From Vibrio ordalii ATCC 33509 (lineage in GTDB: Bacteria > Pseudomonadota > Gammaproteobacteria > Enterobacterales > Vibrionaceae): a DNA stretch of 61,007 nucleotides. The notes below the pieces were generated by a model. The model was not told the DNA's origin, made no database searches, and worked only from the letters and a program-made list of their open reading frames with translations. Position 1 is the stretch's first letter. Every line of letters starts with the position of its first letter. Shown here piece after piece: positions 1-9,759 of this stretch. The translations under genes were made by a program, and so were the position numbers. Where the stretch lies: the NCBI GenBank assembly GCA_000257205.1, contig AEZC01000110.1:1-61007 (forward strand). The letters are read 5' to 3'.

Positions 1-108
1 CACGACCAAAATTTACAATTGAGCATTCCTGAGATAAAGCAAAAAAACAACCATTGCGAATGTGTCCGCCGCAGCATGACGAATACAAAATGGGCCACGA
101 GCTTTCAT
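1..108 (-). pseudogene. alaE: alaE-like L-alanine exporter, 5' end only, apparent frameshift, cut by window edge
   Basis: Reading leftward from an ATG at 108 that follows a good ribosome site (GGGAAG), the first residues contain RHAAADTFAMVV, which matches the N-terminus of the AlaE inner-membrane L-alanine exporter (E. coli has RHAVADTFAMVV). The frame then closes at a TAA at 13-15 after only 31 codons, whereas AlaE is about 150 residues. The break coincides with a run of seven A on the plus strand (41-47). With six, the frame continues as VVFCFISGM, which resembles the AlaE first membrane helix. Identification is from memory of the family. Whether the frameshift is real or a homopolymer error cannot be told here. 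The stretch 109-345 upstream holds no gene and presumably carries its promoter. Confidence 0.55.
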
Positions 109-345
109 TACTTCCCTCTACACAATAGATATAACTAGCCAATACACCAATAAGCGGTACAGATACCTAGAAAACAGCATTAAGATAGATGATGAGGGAA
201 TTAGAACATATATTTTGTAGATTTAGTGACCAAATTCAACTGACTTAGGTAAATTTATAACCAATTTTAAATTGCAAACTAGAATCTAACGCTATTCTTT
301 AAATTTTTGTTACAACGCATTCTTGCTAAATCTCAAAATGGTTAT

Positions 346-2769
346 TTAATTGCAAAAATCGGTAAGCAACACCGTTAGCAGATCGACTTGTTGCTGTGTA
401 GGTAAGTTCTGCTTTTCTAAGCTCGTTTTGGTGTCGAGTAACACTTGATGAATATGAGTGTTTTCAATCTCCGGCAACTGCTGTATCAAACGTTGAATCA
501 TGGCTAATGCAAGTTCTATATTTTGATCTTCTACGGCCATATAAAACGTCACTAATGATTCCTCTGCAGAGCCTATCTTTATCGGCATCGAGGACTCTGG
601 ATGATATTGATACAGTTTTTCGACAAATTGGAAAAGAGCATCATCTAATTCATTGTCATCAATGGGTTTGGTGACAATATAATCAGCGCCGGCCGACAGC
701 ATTCGCTCACGTGTTTCTTTGAAAACATCAGCAGTACAACCAAAAATGAGCACATTACGTTGCTCCCCAACTAAGATCCGAATCGCAGACACCGCTTCTA
801 CGCCATCCATTACGGGCATATGGTTATCCATCAATATGAGATCATAATTCCCGCCAACAACCGCTTGAATTGCCAATTCACCATTCTCAACACAATCGCA
901 TGTAAACCCTTTATTCTTCATAAAGGTTTCGATGATGATAGAGTTGGTCCGGTTATCTTCCACGATAAGGGCTTTCAGCCCTTGGTAATTAAGCTTGCGG
1001 TGTGGCTTGACTTCAATGGTCCCAGGCGCCGTTGTTTCTATCGCCAGCATAACGTGAAAACTGGTACCAATTCCTAACTCACTGGTTACCGTGACTGTCC
1101 CATCCATTAGCTCTACAATTTGTTTTACAATCGCTAAGCCCAACCCCGTTCCACCAAAACGCCTTGTCGTCGATGATTCGGCCTGCTCAAATGGGCGGAA
1201 TATTTTTTCCTGAGCCTCTTTTGCTATACCAATCCCTGAATCTCGTACACGAATAGAAAGATACCGTTTCTCTTCCATCTGCTGCTCTTTTAAAGTCACT
1301 TCGACAAAGCCGTGAGAGGTAAACTTAACCGCATTATTCAGTAAATTAAACAGAATCTGTCTTAATCGTGCTTTATCTGAGTAATACCAGCGGTCGTAAA
1401 CAATATCGCTGTAAACTCTAAACTGCAGTCCTTTTTCATTGCATAAGGTGTGATAAACACTGTTAACACTGCCAATCAACGAATCCAAAGTGAAACGGGT
1501 ATTATCAAGTTCTAACCGCCCTTGTTCAATCTTGGAGAAATCGAGAATTTCGTTAAGCAGCACCATCATGTGCTCACCCGATTCATACAAACTATTGAGG
1601 TGCTGTCTCTGCTCTGGGGAAAGCTCTGTTTTCAATAAGATTTGTGCGGTTCCTAAAACACCATTCATTGGAGTTCTGATTTCGTGTGACAGGGTCGCTA
1701 AGAAGGCACTTTTGGCTTGAGTCGAAGCTTGAGCTTTCACTTTTTCCGCTTCAAGATAAACGGTTTTTTGGTTAAAGGAATCGATAAGTTGGCGGATCTC
1801 ATCTTGGCTTCGATACGGCATATCAATAATACCGCCTTGTTTAGAATCGCTCACTTTTTTGGCGATGATGGTAATCGGTTTGATCACATATTGATTGATC
1901 AAGTAATAACCGATCATAACGCAAACTAAAAGGATTGGAATGATACTCCGTTCGATATTCATCACCAGATCAAACACTTCGTCATTCACTAACCGATGGG
2001 CATTAATAACATCAACTCGCCATTCAAAATCACCAAAACCGAAATGACTTACGTTAGCTTCTTCACGTATTATAAAATTATGTTCAGTGATCAGGGATCC
2101 CCCCGAATCACTTAAGGATACGCCAAGGTTATAAAGCTCCGCTTGACTGGCAATAAATGTGGCTAACCCCGCCAATGACAGATCGACTGTTGCTACTCCA
2201 GCAAATTCACCGTTAACGTAATAGGGCGATGAAGCCGTGATCATTTGAACATGCGTGTACGCATCTACATAGACTTCTGACCATGCAACACTACCAACAG
2301 GCTTCTCTTTTACTGCGTTGTACCACTCTTCGTTATCGTAGCCATGTGCTTCTGGATTGTTCCAAGAGTGTAGTTTGTCGACTTGACCATCAGCGGCTCG
2401 GTTATAAAACAGACCACTGTATCGCTGCGATGCATTAATACTATAGGGTTTCGGCCATAGTCCACCACTGACGACAACATCATCAAGTATAGTGAACAGC
2501 GAATAGAGCATTCTGTCTTGCTCAGCTTGGTTGGCTGCAGCTTGTCCAAGGCTCACTATGCTTTGGAGCACGCCAATAGAACGATTGAGAGGTTCGCGGA
2601 TTTGAGCTGATAGTACTTCCGCACGAAGATCTAAATTCTGATTTAATTCAGCTCGTAGTGGCGCTTCGACCACCCAATAAGTGACGCTACCTGTGATCGC
2701 AATAAAAAAGCAGAGATACAAAGCAAGAGCGATAATGCTCTTTCTCTTCAATGAAATAAGTGCTCTCAT
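346..2769 (-). CDS. cqsR: CqsR-like hybrid sensor histidine kinase (dCache-HAMP-HisKA-HATPase-REC)
   Basis: Membrane-bound hybrid kinase. Numbered from the ATG at 2769, it has a membrane helix at about 11-33, a periplasmic dCache-type sensor domain to about 270, a second helix near 275-296, a HAMP linker, a HisKA domain with phospho-acceptor H362 in LATLSHEIRTP, and an ATPase domain with NLLNNAVKFT, DSGIGI and GTGLGLA. A receiver domain follows with acceptor D648 in MDNHMPVMDG and K701. The receiver resembles that of LuxQ. By gene order this is the position of V. cholerae VC1831, CqsR, a quorum-sensing kinase reported to sense ethanolamine and to feed LuxU/LuxO. A TTG 12 bases upstream is an alternative start; the ATG has AAAGGA close before it. 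There is no C-terminal Hpt domain that I can recognise. The symbol rests on synteny and architecture. Confidence 0.75.
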   Translation of the reverse strand: MRALISLKRKSIIALALYLCFFIAITGSVTYWVVEAPLRAELNQNLDLRAEVLSAQIREPLNRSIGVLQSIVSLGQAAANQAEQDRMLYSLFTILDDVVVSGGLWPKPYSINASQRYSGLFYNRAADGQVDKLHSWNNPEAHGYDNEEWYNAVKEKPVGSVAWSEVYVDAYTHVQMITASSPYYVNGEFAGVATVDLSLAGLATFIASQAELYNLGVSLSDSGGSLITEHNFIIREEANVSHFGFGDFEWRVDVINAHRLVNDEVFDLVMNIERSIIPILLVCVMIGYYLINQYVIKPITIIAKKVSDSKQGGIIDMPYRSQDEIRQLIDSFNQKTVYLEAEKVKAQASTQAKSAFLATLSHEIRTPMNGVLGTAQILLKTELSPEQRQHLNSLYESGEHMMVLLNEILDFSKIEQGRLELDNTRFTLDSLIGSVNSVYHTLCNEKGLQFRVYSDIVYDRWYYSDKARLRQILFNLLNNAVKFTSHGFVEVTLKEQQMEEKRYLSIRVRDSGIGIAKEAQEKIFRPFEQAESSTTRRFGGTGLGLAIVKQIVELMDGTVTVTSELGIGTSFHVMLAIETTAPGTIEVKPHRKLNYQGLKALIVEDNRTNSIIIETFMKNKGFTCDCVENGELAIQAVVGGNYDLILMDNHMPVMDGVEAVSAIRILVGEQRNVLIFGCTADVFKETRERMLSAGADYIVTKPIDDNELDDALFQFVEKLYQYHPESSMPIKIGSAEESLVTFYMAVEDQNIELALAMIQRLIQQLPEIENTHIHQVLLDTKTSLEKQNLPTQQQVDLLTVLLTDFCN

Positions 2770-2930
2770 AAATCCTTTCAACTTTTTCTTTTGTGCAAAT
2801 TATAGTGAACAATCTTAGCGAGCAATATGTTGATTGTTGTAAAACCTCACTAAAGCCAACAAATTATCAGCAAAATTCGCACATCGCATCGCTTTAACGT
2901 TAAAATGACCGCAAATACACTCGGCAACTG

Positions 2931-3512
2931 ATGGGATCTGCTGTGAATTTACAAGAACTCCTTACCCAACCCGAACTAGAAGATAAATTGCTTAATGAGG
3001 CCAAAACTCAAGGTTTTGTGGCATCCATGGCGTCAGCGCCTAACTTGCTCCCACCAGAGGAATGGCTCCCTTTTCTATGGGGAGGAGAAGAGATCGCGCC
3101 ATTTAGCGAAGGCAAACAGCTAGAAACCTATTTCCAACTGATCGTTGAAATGTGGAATGACTATCGCCCTGCTTTGCTCGAAAATCAATGGAGCTGGCCT
3201 GTGGGTTGCTCACTCGATGAACAAGAAATAGTGACTGAACGTGTCCGTGATTTTTGTGAAGGTTTTCTTCAAGGTTGGCAACTTACGCGTGATGATTGGG
3301 AAACGTTAATGCCTGAAGATAGCCAAGACAATGCGCTACTTGGGGGCGTACTCCTTTCGCTGAGTATGCTTTATGATCCGGAGACGTCCTTGGCAACACT
3401 TTCCCAACAAGGTATGCAAGGACTCGACCAGTTTGAAGAAATCTATCAGGCCATACCGGTGATGTTGTGTGGCTTAACGCAACGCGGCGCTCAGTTGGCA
3501 CTAGAGCAATAA
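2931..3512 (+). CDS. YecA/YgfB (UPF0149) family protein
   Basis: 193-residue protein of the UPF0149 family, recognised from the mostly helical sequence with LPPEEWLPFLWGGEE near the N-terminus and the acidic helical C-terminal half. It lacks the C-terminal SEC-C zinc motif of the longer YecA proteins. The biochemical function of the family is not established. It is transcribed divergently from the hybrid kinase and ends in front of a bidirectional hairpin terminator shared with nadA. The ATG at 2931 has no clear ribosome site; the in-frame GTG at 2943 has GGGA six bases before it and may be the true start, giving 189 residues. Confidence 0.8.
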   Translation: MGSAVNLQELLTQPELEDKLLNEAKTQGFVASMASAPNLLPPEEWLPFLWGGEEIAPFSEGKQLETYFQLIVEMWNDYRPALLENQWSWPVGCSLDEQEIVTERVRDFCEGFLQGWQLTRDDWETLMPEDSQDNALLGGVLLSLSMLYDPETSLATLSQQGMQGLDQFEEIYQAIPVMLCGLTQRGAQLALEQ

Positions 3513-3573
3513 CTGTGTTTTTGAATAGTTTTATTTTCGAATAACGTTAATTTCACATCAATTTGCTTGCGAT

Positions 3574-3603
3574 AAAAAAGGCTCTGAATAAGAGCATTTT
3601 TTC
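3574..3603. terminator. bidirectional rho-independent terminator
   Basis: Stem GCTCT / AGAGC around the loop GAATA, preceded by six A (3574-3579) and followed by six T, so it can work for the UPF0149 gene on the plus strand and for nadA on the minus strand. It lies between their converging ends. Confidence 0.7.
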
Positions 3604-3624
3604 ATCCACTACCGCCGAAAGGAA

Positions 3625-4686
3625 TTAGGCATTCCCTTTGACTTGCAAATTTAACTGTTCAGCAAAATCCAACATACGGTTTAATGGGATGAGTGATTTC
3701 ACTCTCACGGCTTCATCGACGAAGATTTCGTGATCTTTACCGCCTTCCATAAGAGCTGACTCAATCGCTCGCAGACCATTCATCGCCATCCAAGGACAAT
3801 GCGCGCAGCTTCTGCATGTTGCCCCAGCTCCTGCCGTCGGTGCTTCAATTAATTCTTTCTCAGGGACTAACTGCTGCATCTTAAAAAAGATGCCTTTATC
3901 GGTCGCCACAATCATTTTCTGTTGAGGTAAGGATTTTGCTGCCTTAATCAACTGGCTGGTAGAGCCTACAGCATCCGCAAGTTCTACCACACTGGCTGGT
4001 GATTCTGGATGTACAAGGATGGCCGCATCGGGATACAGTGCTTTCATCTTACGCAATGCATCGGCAGAGAACTCGTCGTGAACGACGCATTCACCTTGCC
4101 AGAGCAACATCTTTGCACCTGTTTTTTTCTCGATGTATGAGCCTAAATGGCGATCTGGCCCCCAAATAATCGGTTTATCTTCCGCATCTAAGTGTTCGAC
4201 AATATCCAGCGCGATACTTGATGTCACCACCCAATCGGCACGAGCTTTGACCGCCGCCGATGTGTTTGCATACACAACAACGGTATGATCTGGGTGTGCA
4301 TCACAAAATTCTGTGAATTTATCGGCATGGCACCCTAGATCCAAAGAGCATTCTGCTTTTAACGTTGGCATTAAAATGCGTTTTTCAGGGGTTAAGATTT
4401 TTGCTGATTCGCCCATAAAGCGCACACCAGCGATGATCAATGTACTGGCAGGATGGCGATTACCAAACTTGGCCATCTCTAATGAATCACCAACAAAACC
4501 ACCAGTTTCTTCAGCAAGAGCTTGAATTTCAGGGTCGGTATAGTAATGCGCAATCAGTACTGCATCTTTTTCTTTTAAGAGTTGTTTGATACTTGCTGTA
4601 TAGGCTTGTTTTTGCTCAACCGTCAGTGGAATGGGCTTTGGCGGAAATGGATAAATAGTTTCAATCGTATCTAATATGTGGCTCAT
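3625..4686 (-). CDS. nadA: Quinolinate synthase A
   Basis: Cytoplasmic [4Fe-4S] enzyme that condenses iminoaspartate with dihydroxyacetone phosphate to give quinolinate in de novo NAD synthesis. The sequence starts [20 protein letters not shown] and keeps the three cysteine regions expected to ligate the cluster: [17 protein letters not shown] and [19 protein letters not shown] and HPESP substrate-binding motifs are also present. The length of 353 residues is standard. The open frame extends to a TTG at 4704, but the ATG at 4686 gives the conserved N-terminus. It sits downstream of the tol-pal-cpoB operon, whose terminator lies in the gap, so it probably has its own promoter there. Confidence 0.97.
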   Translation of the reverse strand: MSHILDTIETIYPFPPKPIPLTVEQKQAYTASIKQLLKEKDAVLIAHYYTDPEIQALAEETGGFVGDSLEMAKFGNRHPASTLIIAGVRFMGESAKILTPEKRILMPTLKAECSLDLGCHADKFTEFCDAHPDHTVVVYANTSAAVKARADWVVTSSIALDIVEHLDAEDKPIIWGPDRHLGSYIEKKTGAKMLLWQGECVVHDEFSADALRKMKALYPDAAILVHPESPASVVELADAVGSTSQLIKAAKSLPQQKMIVATDKGIFFKMQQLVPEKELIEAPTAGAGATCRSCAHCPWMAMNGLRAIESALMEGGKDHEIFVDEAVRVKSLIPLNRMLDFAEQLNLQVKGNA

Positions 4687-4771
4687 TGCTCTTGCTCTAC
4701 GCAACTTCCAAGAATCCGAGCATTGTACACCGCACCTAACGAAGGATCAAAAGTGATTCATAAATTGCATA

Positions 4772-4796
4772 TTTGAAAAGAGGCCTTACGGCCTCT
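4772..4796 (-). terminator. terminator of the tol-pal-cpoB operon
   Basis: Perfect 7-bp stem AGAGGCC / GGCCTCT with a 4-base loop. Read on the minus strand it is followed by TTTTC. It lies 23 bases beyond the cpoB stop codon, where the seven-gene operon should end. Confidence 0.8.
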
Positions 4797-4818
4797 GATT
4801 TAATAACTCAAATTACTA

Positions 4819-5595
4819 TTAATTCAAATTCTCTTTAGCTACCTTTGCCGATGCACTACTAGGATATTCATCGACAACTTGCTGATAGTACTTATTGGCT
4901 TGTGCCAAGTTATTATTGCGCTTGGCAATATCACCCAACTTAACCAGCGCATCAGCACGCTTGTTAGAATCACTGTAAGTGATCACCGCAGCAAAACTTT
5001 GCGTCGCTTCTTTATCTTGCTTTTTCGCAAAATAGAGCTGCCCTAGCCAATAATGGGCATTAGAGGCAAAATTAGAATCCGGGTAATCTTTTTGGAACTG
5101 CTGAAACGCAGCAATAGCACCGCTGTAATCCCTTTTCTTTAGGATCAAATCAACCGCATTTTGATAAGCGGTTTGCTCATCAACATTGCTGCTAAACGTT
5201 CCTGCAATATCAGTGTCAACTGTCGGCTGTGACGAACTTGTGGTTTTATTCTTCATTTCGCCACGTACGCGATCTAACTCGATAAAGAGTTCACGTTGAC
5301 GCTGCAACATTTGCTGCATATCGTAACTGTTACGTTCTAGCTGACCACGTAGTTCACTGACTTCAAGTGCCATATCATCGAGCTGCTGCTGCATTTTAAG
5401 TTGAACACTATTACGGTTTTCAAGCAGACGTTCAAGACGTTGCACATCAGATTCAGATGATGGTTTTTTAGCGCGAGATGTGCTGACTGAAACGCTGTTG
5501 CTAAGATCGGCTACTGGAGCTGGTGCAGCGGGCACTTGACCCGCTGCACTTGCCAGTAACGTAAGCGTTACAATTCGCTTAAAGTTACTGAACAT
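4819..5595 (-). CDS. cpoB: Cell division coordinator CpoB (YbgF), Tol-Pal accessory protein
   Basis: Periplasmic protein that links outer-membrane constriction by Tol-Pal to septal peptidoglycan synthesis by PBP1B in E. coli. The 258 residues show a signal peptide to about residue 23, a coiled-coil trimerisation segment at roughly 50-115 (rich in Q, L, E and R), a polar linker, and C-terminal TPR repeats from about 140 with motifs such as YQNAVDLILKKRDYSGAI and ANKYYQQVVDEYP. It is the last gene of the ybgC-tolQRAB-pal-cpoB operon, 15 bases after pal, and is followed by a clear terminator. Confidence 0.93.
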   Translation of the reverse strand: MFSNFKRIVTLTLLASAAGQVPAAPAPVADLSNSVSVSTSRAKKPSSESDVQRLERLLENRNSVQLKMQQQLDDMALEVSELRGQLERNSYDMQQMLQRQRELFIELDRVRGEMKNKTTSSSQPTVDTDIAGTFSSNVDEQTAYQNAVDLILKKRDYSGAIAAFQQFQKDYPDSNFASNAHYWLGQLYFAKKQDKEATQSFAAVITYSDSNKRADALVKLGDIAKRNNNLAQANKYYQQVVDEYPSSASAKVAKENLN

Positions 5596-5610
5596 GAGGC
5601 GATTCCTCGA

Positions 5611-6150
5611 TTAGTATACGAGAACCGCGCGGCGGTTCTTCGCATACACTTCTTCAGATTGCCCAAGAAGAAGTGGCTTCTCTTCACCGTAACTAACGAT
5701 CGAGATTTGGTCAGCTTGTACACCTAGCGCTTGTAGATATTTTGCTACAGCTTGTGCACGACGCTCACCTAGCGCGATGTTATATTCAGGCGTACCACGT
5801 TCGTCAGCATGGCCTTCGATGGTAACTTTCATTGCTGAATTTTTGCTTAGGTAAGCCGCGTGTGCAGCAAGCATATCTTCGTAATCACCAGCAATTGTCG
5901 CGTTGTCAAATGCGAAATAGATGGTTTGGGTTTCACGAAGAGCTTGTTCCTTTAGCTCTTGTTCAGCGAGTTGGCCATTCGCATCAATTGGAGAAACTAC
6001 GGTTGTATCGACGCTGTTTGCTGAACCTGAAGTAGACTGGTTAGTTTGAGTACCAGAAGCGTTAGTCGCTTCATCGCTTGAACTACATGCAGTTACTGCA
6101 AGTACTGGTAGCGCAATCAGCAGCCCTTTAAGAACTTTATTAAGTTGCAT
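5611..6150 (-). CDS. pal: Peptidoglycan-associated lipoprotein Pal
   Basis: Outer-membrane lipoprotein that binds peptidoglycan and TolB. The 179 residues begin with a type II signal peptide ending in the lipobox LAVTAC, so Cys22 would be lipidated. Next comes a Ser/Thr/Asn-rich linker to about residue 65 and an OmpA-like domain with the diaminopimelate-binding signature [15 protein letters not shown] and the R residues of GERRAQAV. The residue after the cysteine is serine, not aspartate, consistent with outer-membrane sorting by the Lol system. It lies 30 bases after tolB, inside the operon. Confidence 0.97.
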   Translation of the reverse strand: MQLNKVLKGLLIALPVLAVTACSSSDEATNASGTQTNQSTSGSANSVDTTVVSPIDANGQLAEQELKEQALRETQTIYFAFDNATIAGDYEDMLAAHAAYLSKNSAMKVTIEGHADERGTPEYNIALGERRAQAVAKYLQALGVQADQISIVSYGEEKPLLLGQSEEVYAKNRRAVLVY

Positions 6151-6180
6151 TTTTTTTCCTTACTTTTTGATACTTACTTG

Positions 6181-7533
6181 CTATAAAAACGGAGACCACG
6201 CAGGAGCCCTAACGCGACCATTTGTTGCCGGTAATCTAGCTTTGAAACGCCCATCTATAGACACCATCGAAAGTACATTCGCTTTGTTATAAATAGAACT
6301 GTATATGACCATACCACCATTGGGTGCAATACTTGGAGATTCATCGAGCAAAGTCTTTGTTAGAATTTGCACTGAACCTGTTTCCAAATCCTGTTTCGCC
6401 AGATTAAAACCCGAATTACTTCGGTTTACCATAACAAGGAATCGGCCATCAGGTGTGATTTGACCACCTAAGTTCTGAGTGCCTTGCCATGTCAGACGAT
6501 TGGTAGAACCGCCAAATAAATTTACTTGATATATCTGTGGTTTACCACCCCGATCCGAAGTAAATATTAGCGATTTACCATCAGGATGCCAGAACGGTTC
6601 TGTATTATTTGATCTGCCACTCGTTATTTGTTTAAGCTTCTTGGTTGCCAAGTCCAGAGTATAAACCTGTAAGCTGCCCGTTTTAGACAACACCAAGGCG
6701 AGGGTTTTCCCATCTGGCGAGAACCTTGGTGCCCCATTATGGCGTGGGTACGAGGTCACTTTCTCTCTTTCACCAGTATAAATATTCATGATGAATATTT
6801 CCGCTTGGCCGTTTTGGAAGCTCACGTACGCCAGTTGCTTGCCATCAGGTGACCAAGTCGGCGACATCAAAGGCTGCTTTGAACGAAGTACCAACCGTTC
6901 ATTGTAACCGTCATAGTCGGCAACTCTTAGCTGGTAAGGATATTGCTCATCGTCATTGACCACCACGTAGGCAATGCGAGTAAGAAAGGCACCCTTATCG
7001 CCCGTAAGTTCTTGGTAGACTAAATCTGAAATTCGGTGCGCATACTCACGCATACGATTGGCGGGTACGGTAGCAACTTTATTAAATAACACGTGATCTT
7101 TAGAGAGTACCAACTGCCCATCATTACTTAATGCCTTACTTTGCCCTTGCGTCAATTGCCCACGGACCACATCCACTAACTGATAGTTGATGACATAGTT
7201 ACCTTCAGCATTTTGCGTAATGCTACCCGTGAGCAAAGCATCAACGCCGATGCTGGTCCAAGCATCAAACTTGACATCGGTTTCATTGTAAGGGGTTTGT
7301 GGCATTTTATTAGTATCGATTGGACTGAATTTACCACTACGCTGTAAGTCTGACGCGATCACCGCAGAAATATCCTGTGGTAATTTTGTTTTACCTTCCC
7401 ACTTAAACGGTACGATAGCAATCGGCCTTGCTGAATTGATACCGTCGGTTATCACAAGCTCCAATGCGGCGTTGGCGAGCTGTACGCTACTTATAATGGT
7501 AAGTAGGCATCCTAACATCAATCGCTTTAACAC
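6181..7533 (-). CDS. tolB: Tol-Pal system periplasmic protein TolB
   Basis: Periplasmic six-bladed beta-propeller protein that shuttles between Pal and TolA. The 450 residues have a cleavable signal peptide of about 22 residues ending in ANA, an N-terminal D1 domain containing the TolA-binding stretch, and a WD40-like PD40 propeller from about residue 200 with repeated SPDGK and HPDGK motifs. The length is normal for the family. It starts 12 bases after the tolA stop codon. Confidence 0.97.
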   Translation of the reverse strand: MLKRLMLGCLLTIISSVQLANAALELVITDGINSARPIAIVPFKWEGKTKLPQDISAVIASDLQRSGKFSPIDTNKMPQTPYNETDVKFDAWTSIGVDALLTGSITQNAEGNYVINYQLVDVVRGQLTQGQSKALSNDGQLVLSKDHVLFNKVATVPANRMREYAHRISDLVYQELTGDKGAFLTRIAYVVVNDDEQYPYQLRVADYDGYNERLVLRSKQPLMSPTWSPDGKQLAYVSFQNGQAEIFIMNIYTGEREKVTSYPRHNGAPRFSPDGKTLALVLSKTGSLQVYTLDLATKKLKQITSGRSNNTEPFWHPDGKSLIFTSDRGGKPQIYQVNLFGGSTNRLTWQGTQNLGGQITPDGRFLVMVNRSNSGFNLAKQDLETGSVQILTKTLLDESPSIAPNGGMVIYSSIYNKANVLSMVSIDGRFKARLPATNGRVRAPAWSPFL

Positions 7534-7545
7534 AAGCTTTTCCTT

Positions 7546-8616
7546 TTAATTTGGGTCTACAGTTAAATTAATGTTTTTCAATTTATTGACTACATCAAGA
7601 TCATCTTTAGGAAGTGGAAATGTGCCCACCTGCGCAACAGCACGTTTTGTCGCCGCGCATAGCCTAGAGTCTCCCTCAATAATGCTTAGATTCCCGAGTA
7701 CCGCTCCCGTTCCCGTAGGAATAAGCCGCAGGTTCACTTTGCACTGTTTGCTTTTAAAACTCTCTTCAAGCAGCAAATTTTGTTGAATGAGCTGCACATA
7801 AATTTCTCCATATCGCTGAGCTTCACTCATTACAAATTGAGAACGAGCTGAGCTATTTTGCTCGGCTTCTGATTCTAACCCGGAAAAAATGTTGTTCAGT
7901 GCCGCTTCTTGTTCTTTGCGTTCGCGTTCCAATCTCTCCAAGCGTGCTTTCTCTTTTTTTGCATTCTCGGCCGCTTTTTTCGCTTCTTGTTCTTTGGCTA
8001 TTCGCTCTTTCTCGGCTCGCTCTTCGGCTTCACGCTCTTTACGAGCTTTCTCTTTGGCCTGCTCAGCTTCTTTTTCGCGGACAATGCGTTCTTTTTCCGC
8101 TTTCGCAATTTCAGCCTCTTTAACAATGCGCTCCTGTTCCGCTTTTTTAACTGCTTCTTCTTTTATCTTGCGTTCCGTTTCTGCTTTTAATGCTCGATCT
8201 TTTTCTTTACGGGCTCGCTCTTCTGCTACTTTACGCTCTTGTTCTTTTGCGGCACGTTGCTTTTCAGCTTCTCTGGCCGCTTTGGCTTCCTGAGCTTGTT
8301 GCTCTTTTAATTGGCGAATATTCTCTTCTTCCGCTTTGCGGCTTTTTTCCAACTGCTCACTTTCGCGGCGTAACTTATCCAGCCGATCCTGCTCTTTTTT
8401 GGCGACGGCCTCACGCTGATTACGAATTTGCTGTGCCTGTTTTTGTACCAATTGTGGGTCAATCACCACGGCTTGAACCATCGGCCCTACAGGCTCGGGC
8501 TTAGTTAGGTTAAAATCCGATCCCCATAACAAAGCAGTGATCAACATTATATGCAAAGCAGCCGAGATAATGATGGGCTTTTTGTAATCGCTTTTTTTGG
8601 ATTTATGATCTTTCAT
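7546..8616 (-). CDS. tolA: Cell envelope integrity protein TolA
   Basis: Inner-membrane protein that spans the periplasm and couples TolQR motor activity to TolB and Pal. The 356 residues have a short cytoplasmic N-terminus and one membrane helix at about 15-35 carrying S18 and H22, the positions used for TolQ contact in E. coli. A long charged helical domain of Ala, Glu, Lys and Arg runs from about 55 to 240, and a compact C-terminal D3 domain has two cysteines (KQCKVNLRLIPTG, RLCAATKRAV). The repetitive Lys/Glu composition creates long spurious open frames on the opposite strand, which I have not annotated. Confidence 0.96.
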   Translation of the reverse strand: MKDHKSKKSDYKKPIIISAALHIMLITALLWGSDFNLTKPEPVGPMVQAVVIDPQLVQKQAQQIRNQREAVAKKEQDRLDKLRRESEQLEKSRKAEEENIRQLKEQQAQEAKAAREAEKQRAAKEQERKVAEERARKEKDRALKAETERKIKEEAVKKAEQERIVKEAEIAKAEKERIVREKEAEQAKEKARKEREAEERAEKERIAKEQEAKKAAENAKKEKARLERLERERKEQEAALNNIFSGLESEAEQNSSARSQFVMSEAQRYGEIYVQLIQQNLLLEESFKSKQCKVNLRLIPTGTGAVLGNLSIIEGDSRLCAATKRAVAQVGTFPLPKDDLDVVNKLKNINLTVDPN

Positions 8617-8628
8617 GAACAGTACAAA

Positions 8629-9072
8629 CTATCCTTTAATTTCGGTTAGCAAACCTACTTTTGAAATACCCGCACGATTCAATTCATCCAGAACCAGTAT
8701 CACTTCTGCATAAGGCGTTGCTGCATCACCACCAACCGCAACCGGTGAATCCGGTTTCAACGACAATTCAGCTTTAACTCTGATAATGACATCTTGTAGC
8801 GAAAGACCCCGCTCGACCTCATCATCATTTACGCTCAGCCCGAGGCGGCCTTCTTTATCGATCTCCACAATGATAAAGCTGCTATCACTATCACCTTTCA
8901 GATCCGACGTCGACTTTGCCGTAGTGGTTTTAGGAAGTTCTACATCAACTCCTTGAGTCACAAACGGCGATGTCACCATAAAAATAATCAGCAACACGAG
9001 CATAACGTCGATATAGGGAACAACGTTAATCTCGGCTGTTAACTTGCGCTTTTTACGCTGGTAACCAACCAT
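8629..9072 (-). CDS. tolR: Tol-Pal system protein TolR
   Basis: ExbD/TolR family proton-channel subunit. The 147 residues show a basic N-terminus, one membrane helix from about residue 18 containing D22 in VVPYIDVMLVLL, which is the protonatable residue of the family, and a periplasmic domain. It is placed between tolQ (3-base gap) and tolA (12-base gap), so translation is likely coupled. Confidence 0.96.
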   Translation of the reverse strand: MVGYQRKKRKLTAEINVVPYIDVMLVLLIIFMVTSPFVTQGVDVELPKTTTAKSTSDLKGDSDSSFIIVEIDKEGRLGLSVNDDEVERGLSLQDVIIRVKAELSLKPDSPVAVGGDAATPYAEVILVLDELNRAGISKVGLLTEIKG

Positions 9073-9075
9073 TGT

Positions 9076-9759
9076 CTATTCCCTACCGGCCATCGCTTGG
9101 CGATGAAGAATACTATGAAACTCTTCAGAGAATGTGGCGTAATTATGCTCTAATTTACTGACTTTGTTGCTTAAACTGTTATAAGCCATTACAGCAGGAA
9201 TCGCCGCAAACAAACCCATTGCCGTCGCAATCAGCGCCTCCGCAATACCTGGAGCCACCATTGCTAATGTTGCTTGCTTCACTGCACCTAATGCAATAAA
9301 AGAGTGCATGATACCCCATACCGTACCAAATAATCCAATGTACGGGCTGATAGACCCCACAGTCGCTAGAAATGGCAAACTGGTTTCTAACTCGTCCACC
9401 TCTCTTGCAACGGCAACTCGCATCGCACGTCCCGTGCCTTCCATGATGAAATCGGGTGAAGTGGCGTTAGTCTTGCGTAAACGTGCAAATTCGGTAAAAC
9501 CAGAATAAAAAATCTCTTCTGTACCCAAAAGTTCATCTTTACGCTTTTTTACGTCTTGATAAATAACAGATAAGTCAGTACCAGACCAAAACTTATCTTC
9601 GAAAGCTTCAGCATTTTTTTCCGCTAAGGAAAGTACTTTGCTGCGTTTGATGATCATCGCCCATGAAACGATAGACATCCCCAAAAGGATTAGCATCACC
9701 ATCTTGACCAATAAGCTGGCTTGCAAAAACAGATCGAGAATTGAGATATCAGCAGTCAC
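9076..9759 (-). CDS. tolQ: Tol-Pal system protein TolQ
   Basis: ExbB/TolQ family inner-membrane subunit that forms the proton-driven motor with TolR. The 227 residues have a first membrane helix at about 15-36, a cytoplasmic loop, and two further helices at about 135-160 and 165-195 ([13 protein letters not shown] and [13 protein letters not shown]). The start is a GTG at 9759 that lies inside the end of ybgC, an 11-base overlap suggesting translational coupling. Confidence 0.95.
   Translation of the reverse strand: MTADISILDLFLQASLLVKMVMLILLGMSIVSWAMIIKRSKVLSLAEKNAEAFEDKFWSGTDLSVIYQDVKKRKDELLGTEEIFYSGFTEFARLRKTNATSPDFIMEGTGRAMRVAVAREVDELETSLPFLATVGSISPYIGLFGTVWGIMHSFIALGAVKQATLAMVAPGIAEALIATAMGLFAAIPAVMAYNSLSNKVSKLEHNYATFSEEFHSILHRQAMAGRE

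Noticed and set aside
7889..8504. Several long plus-strand frames rich in Ser, Phe, Leu and Arg opposite tolA
   Set aside because: They arise from the Lys/Glu/Ala-rich coiled coil of tolA read on the other strand. No ribosome sites or domains support them.
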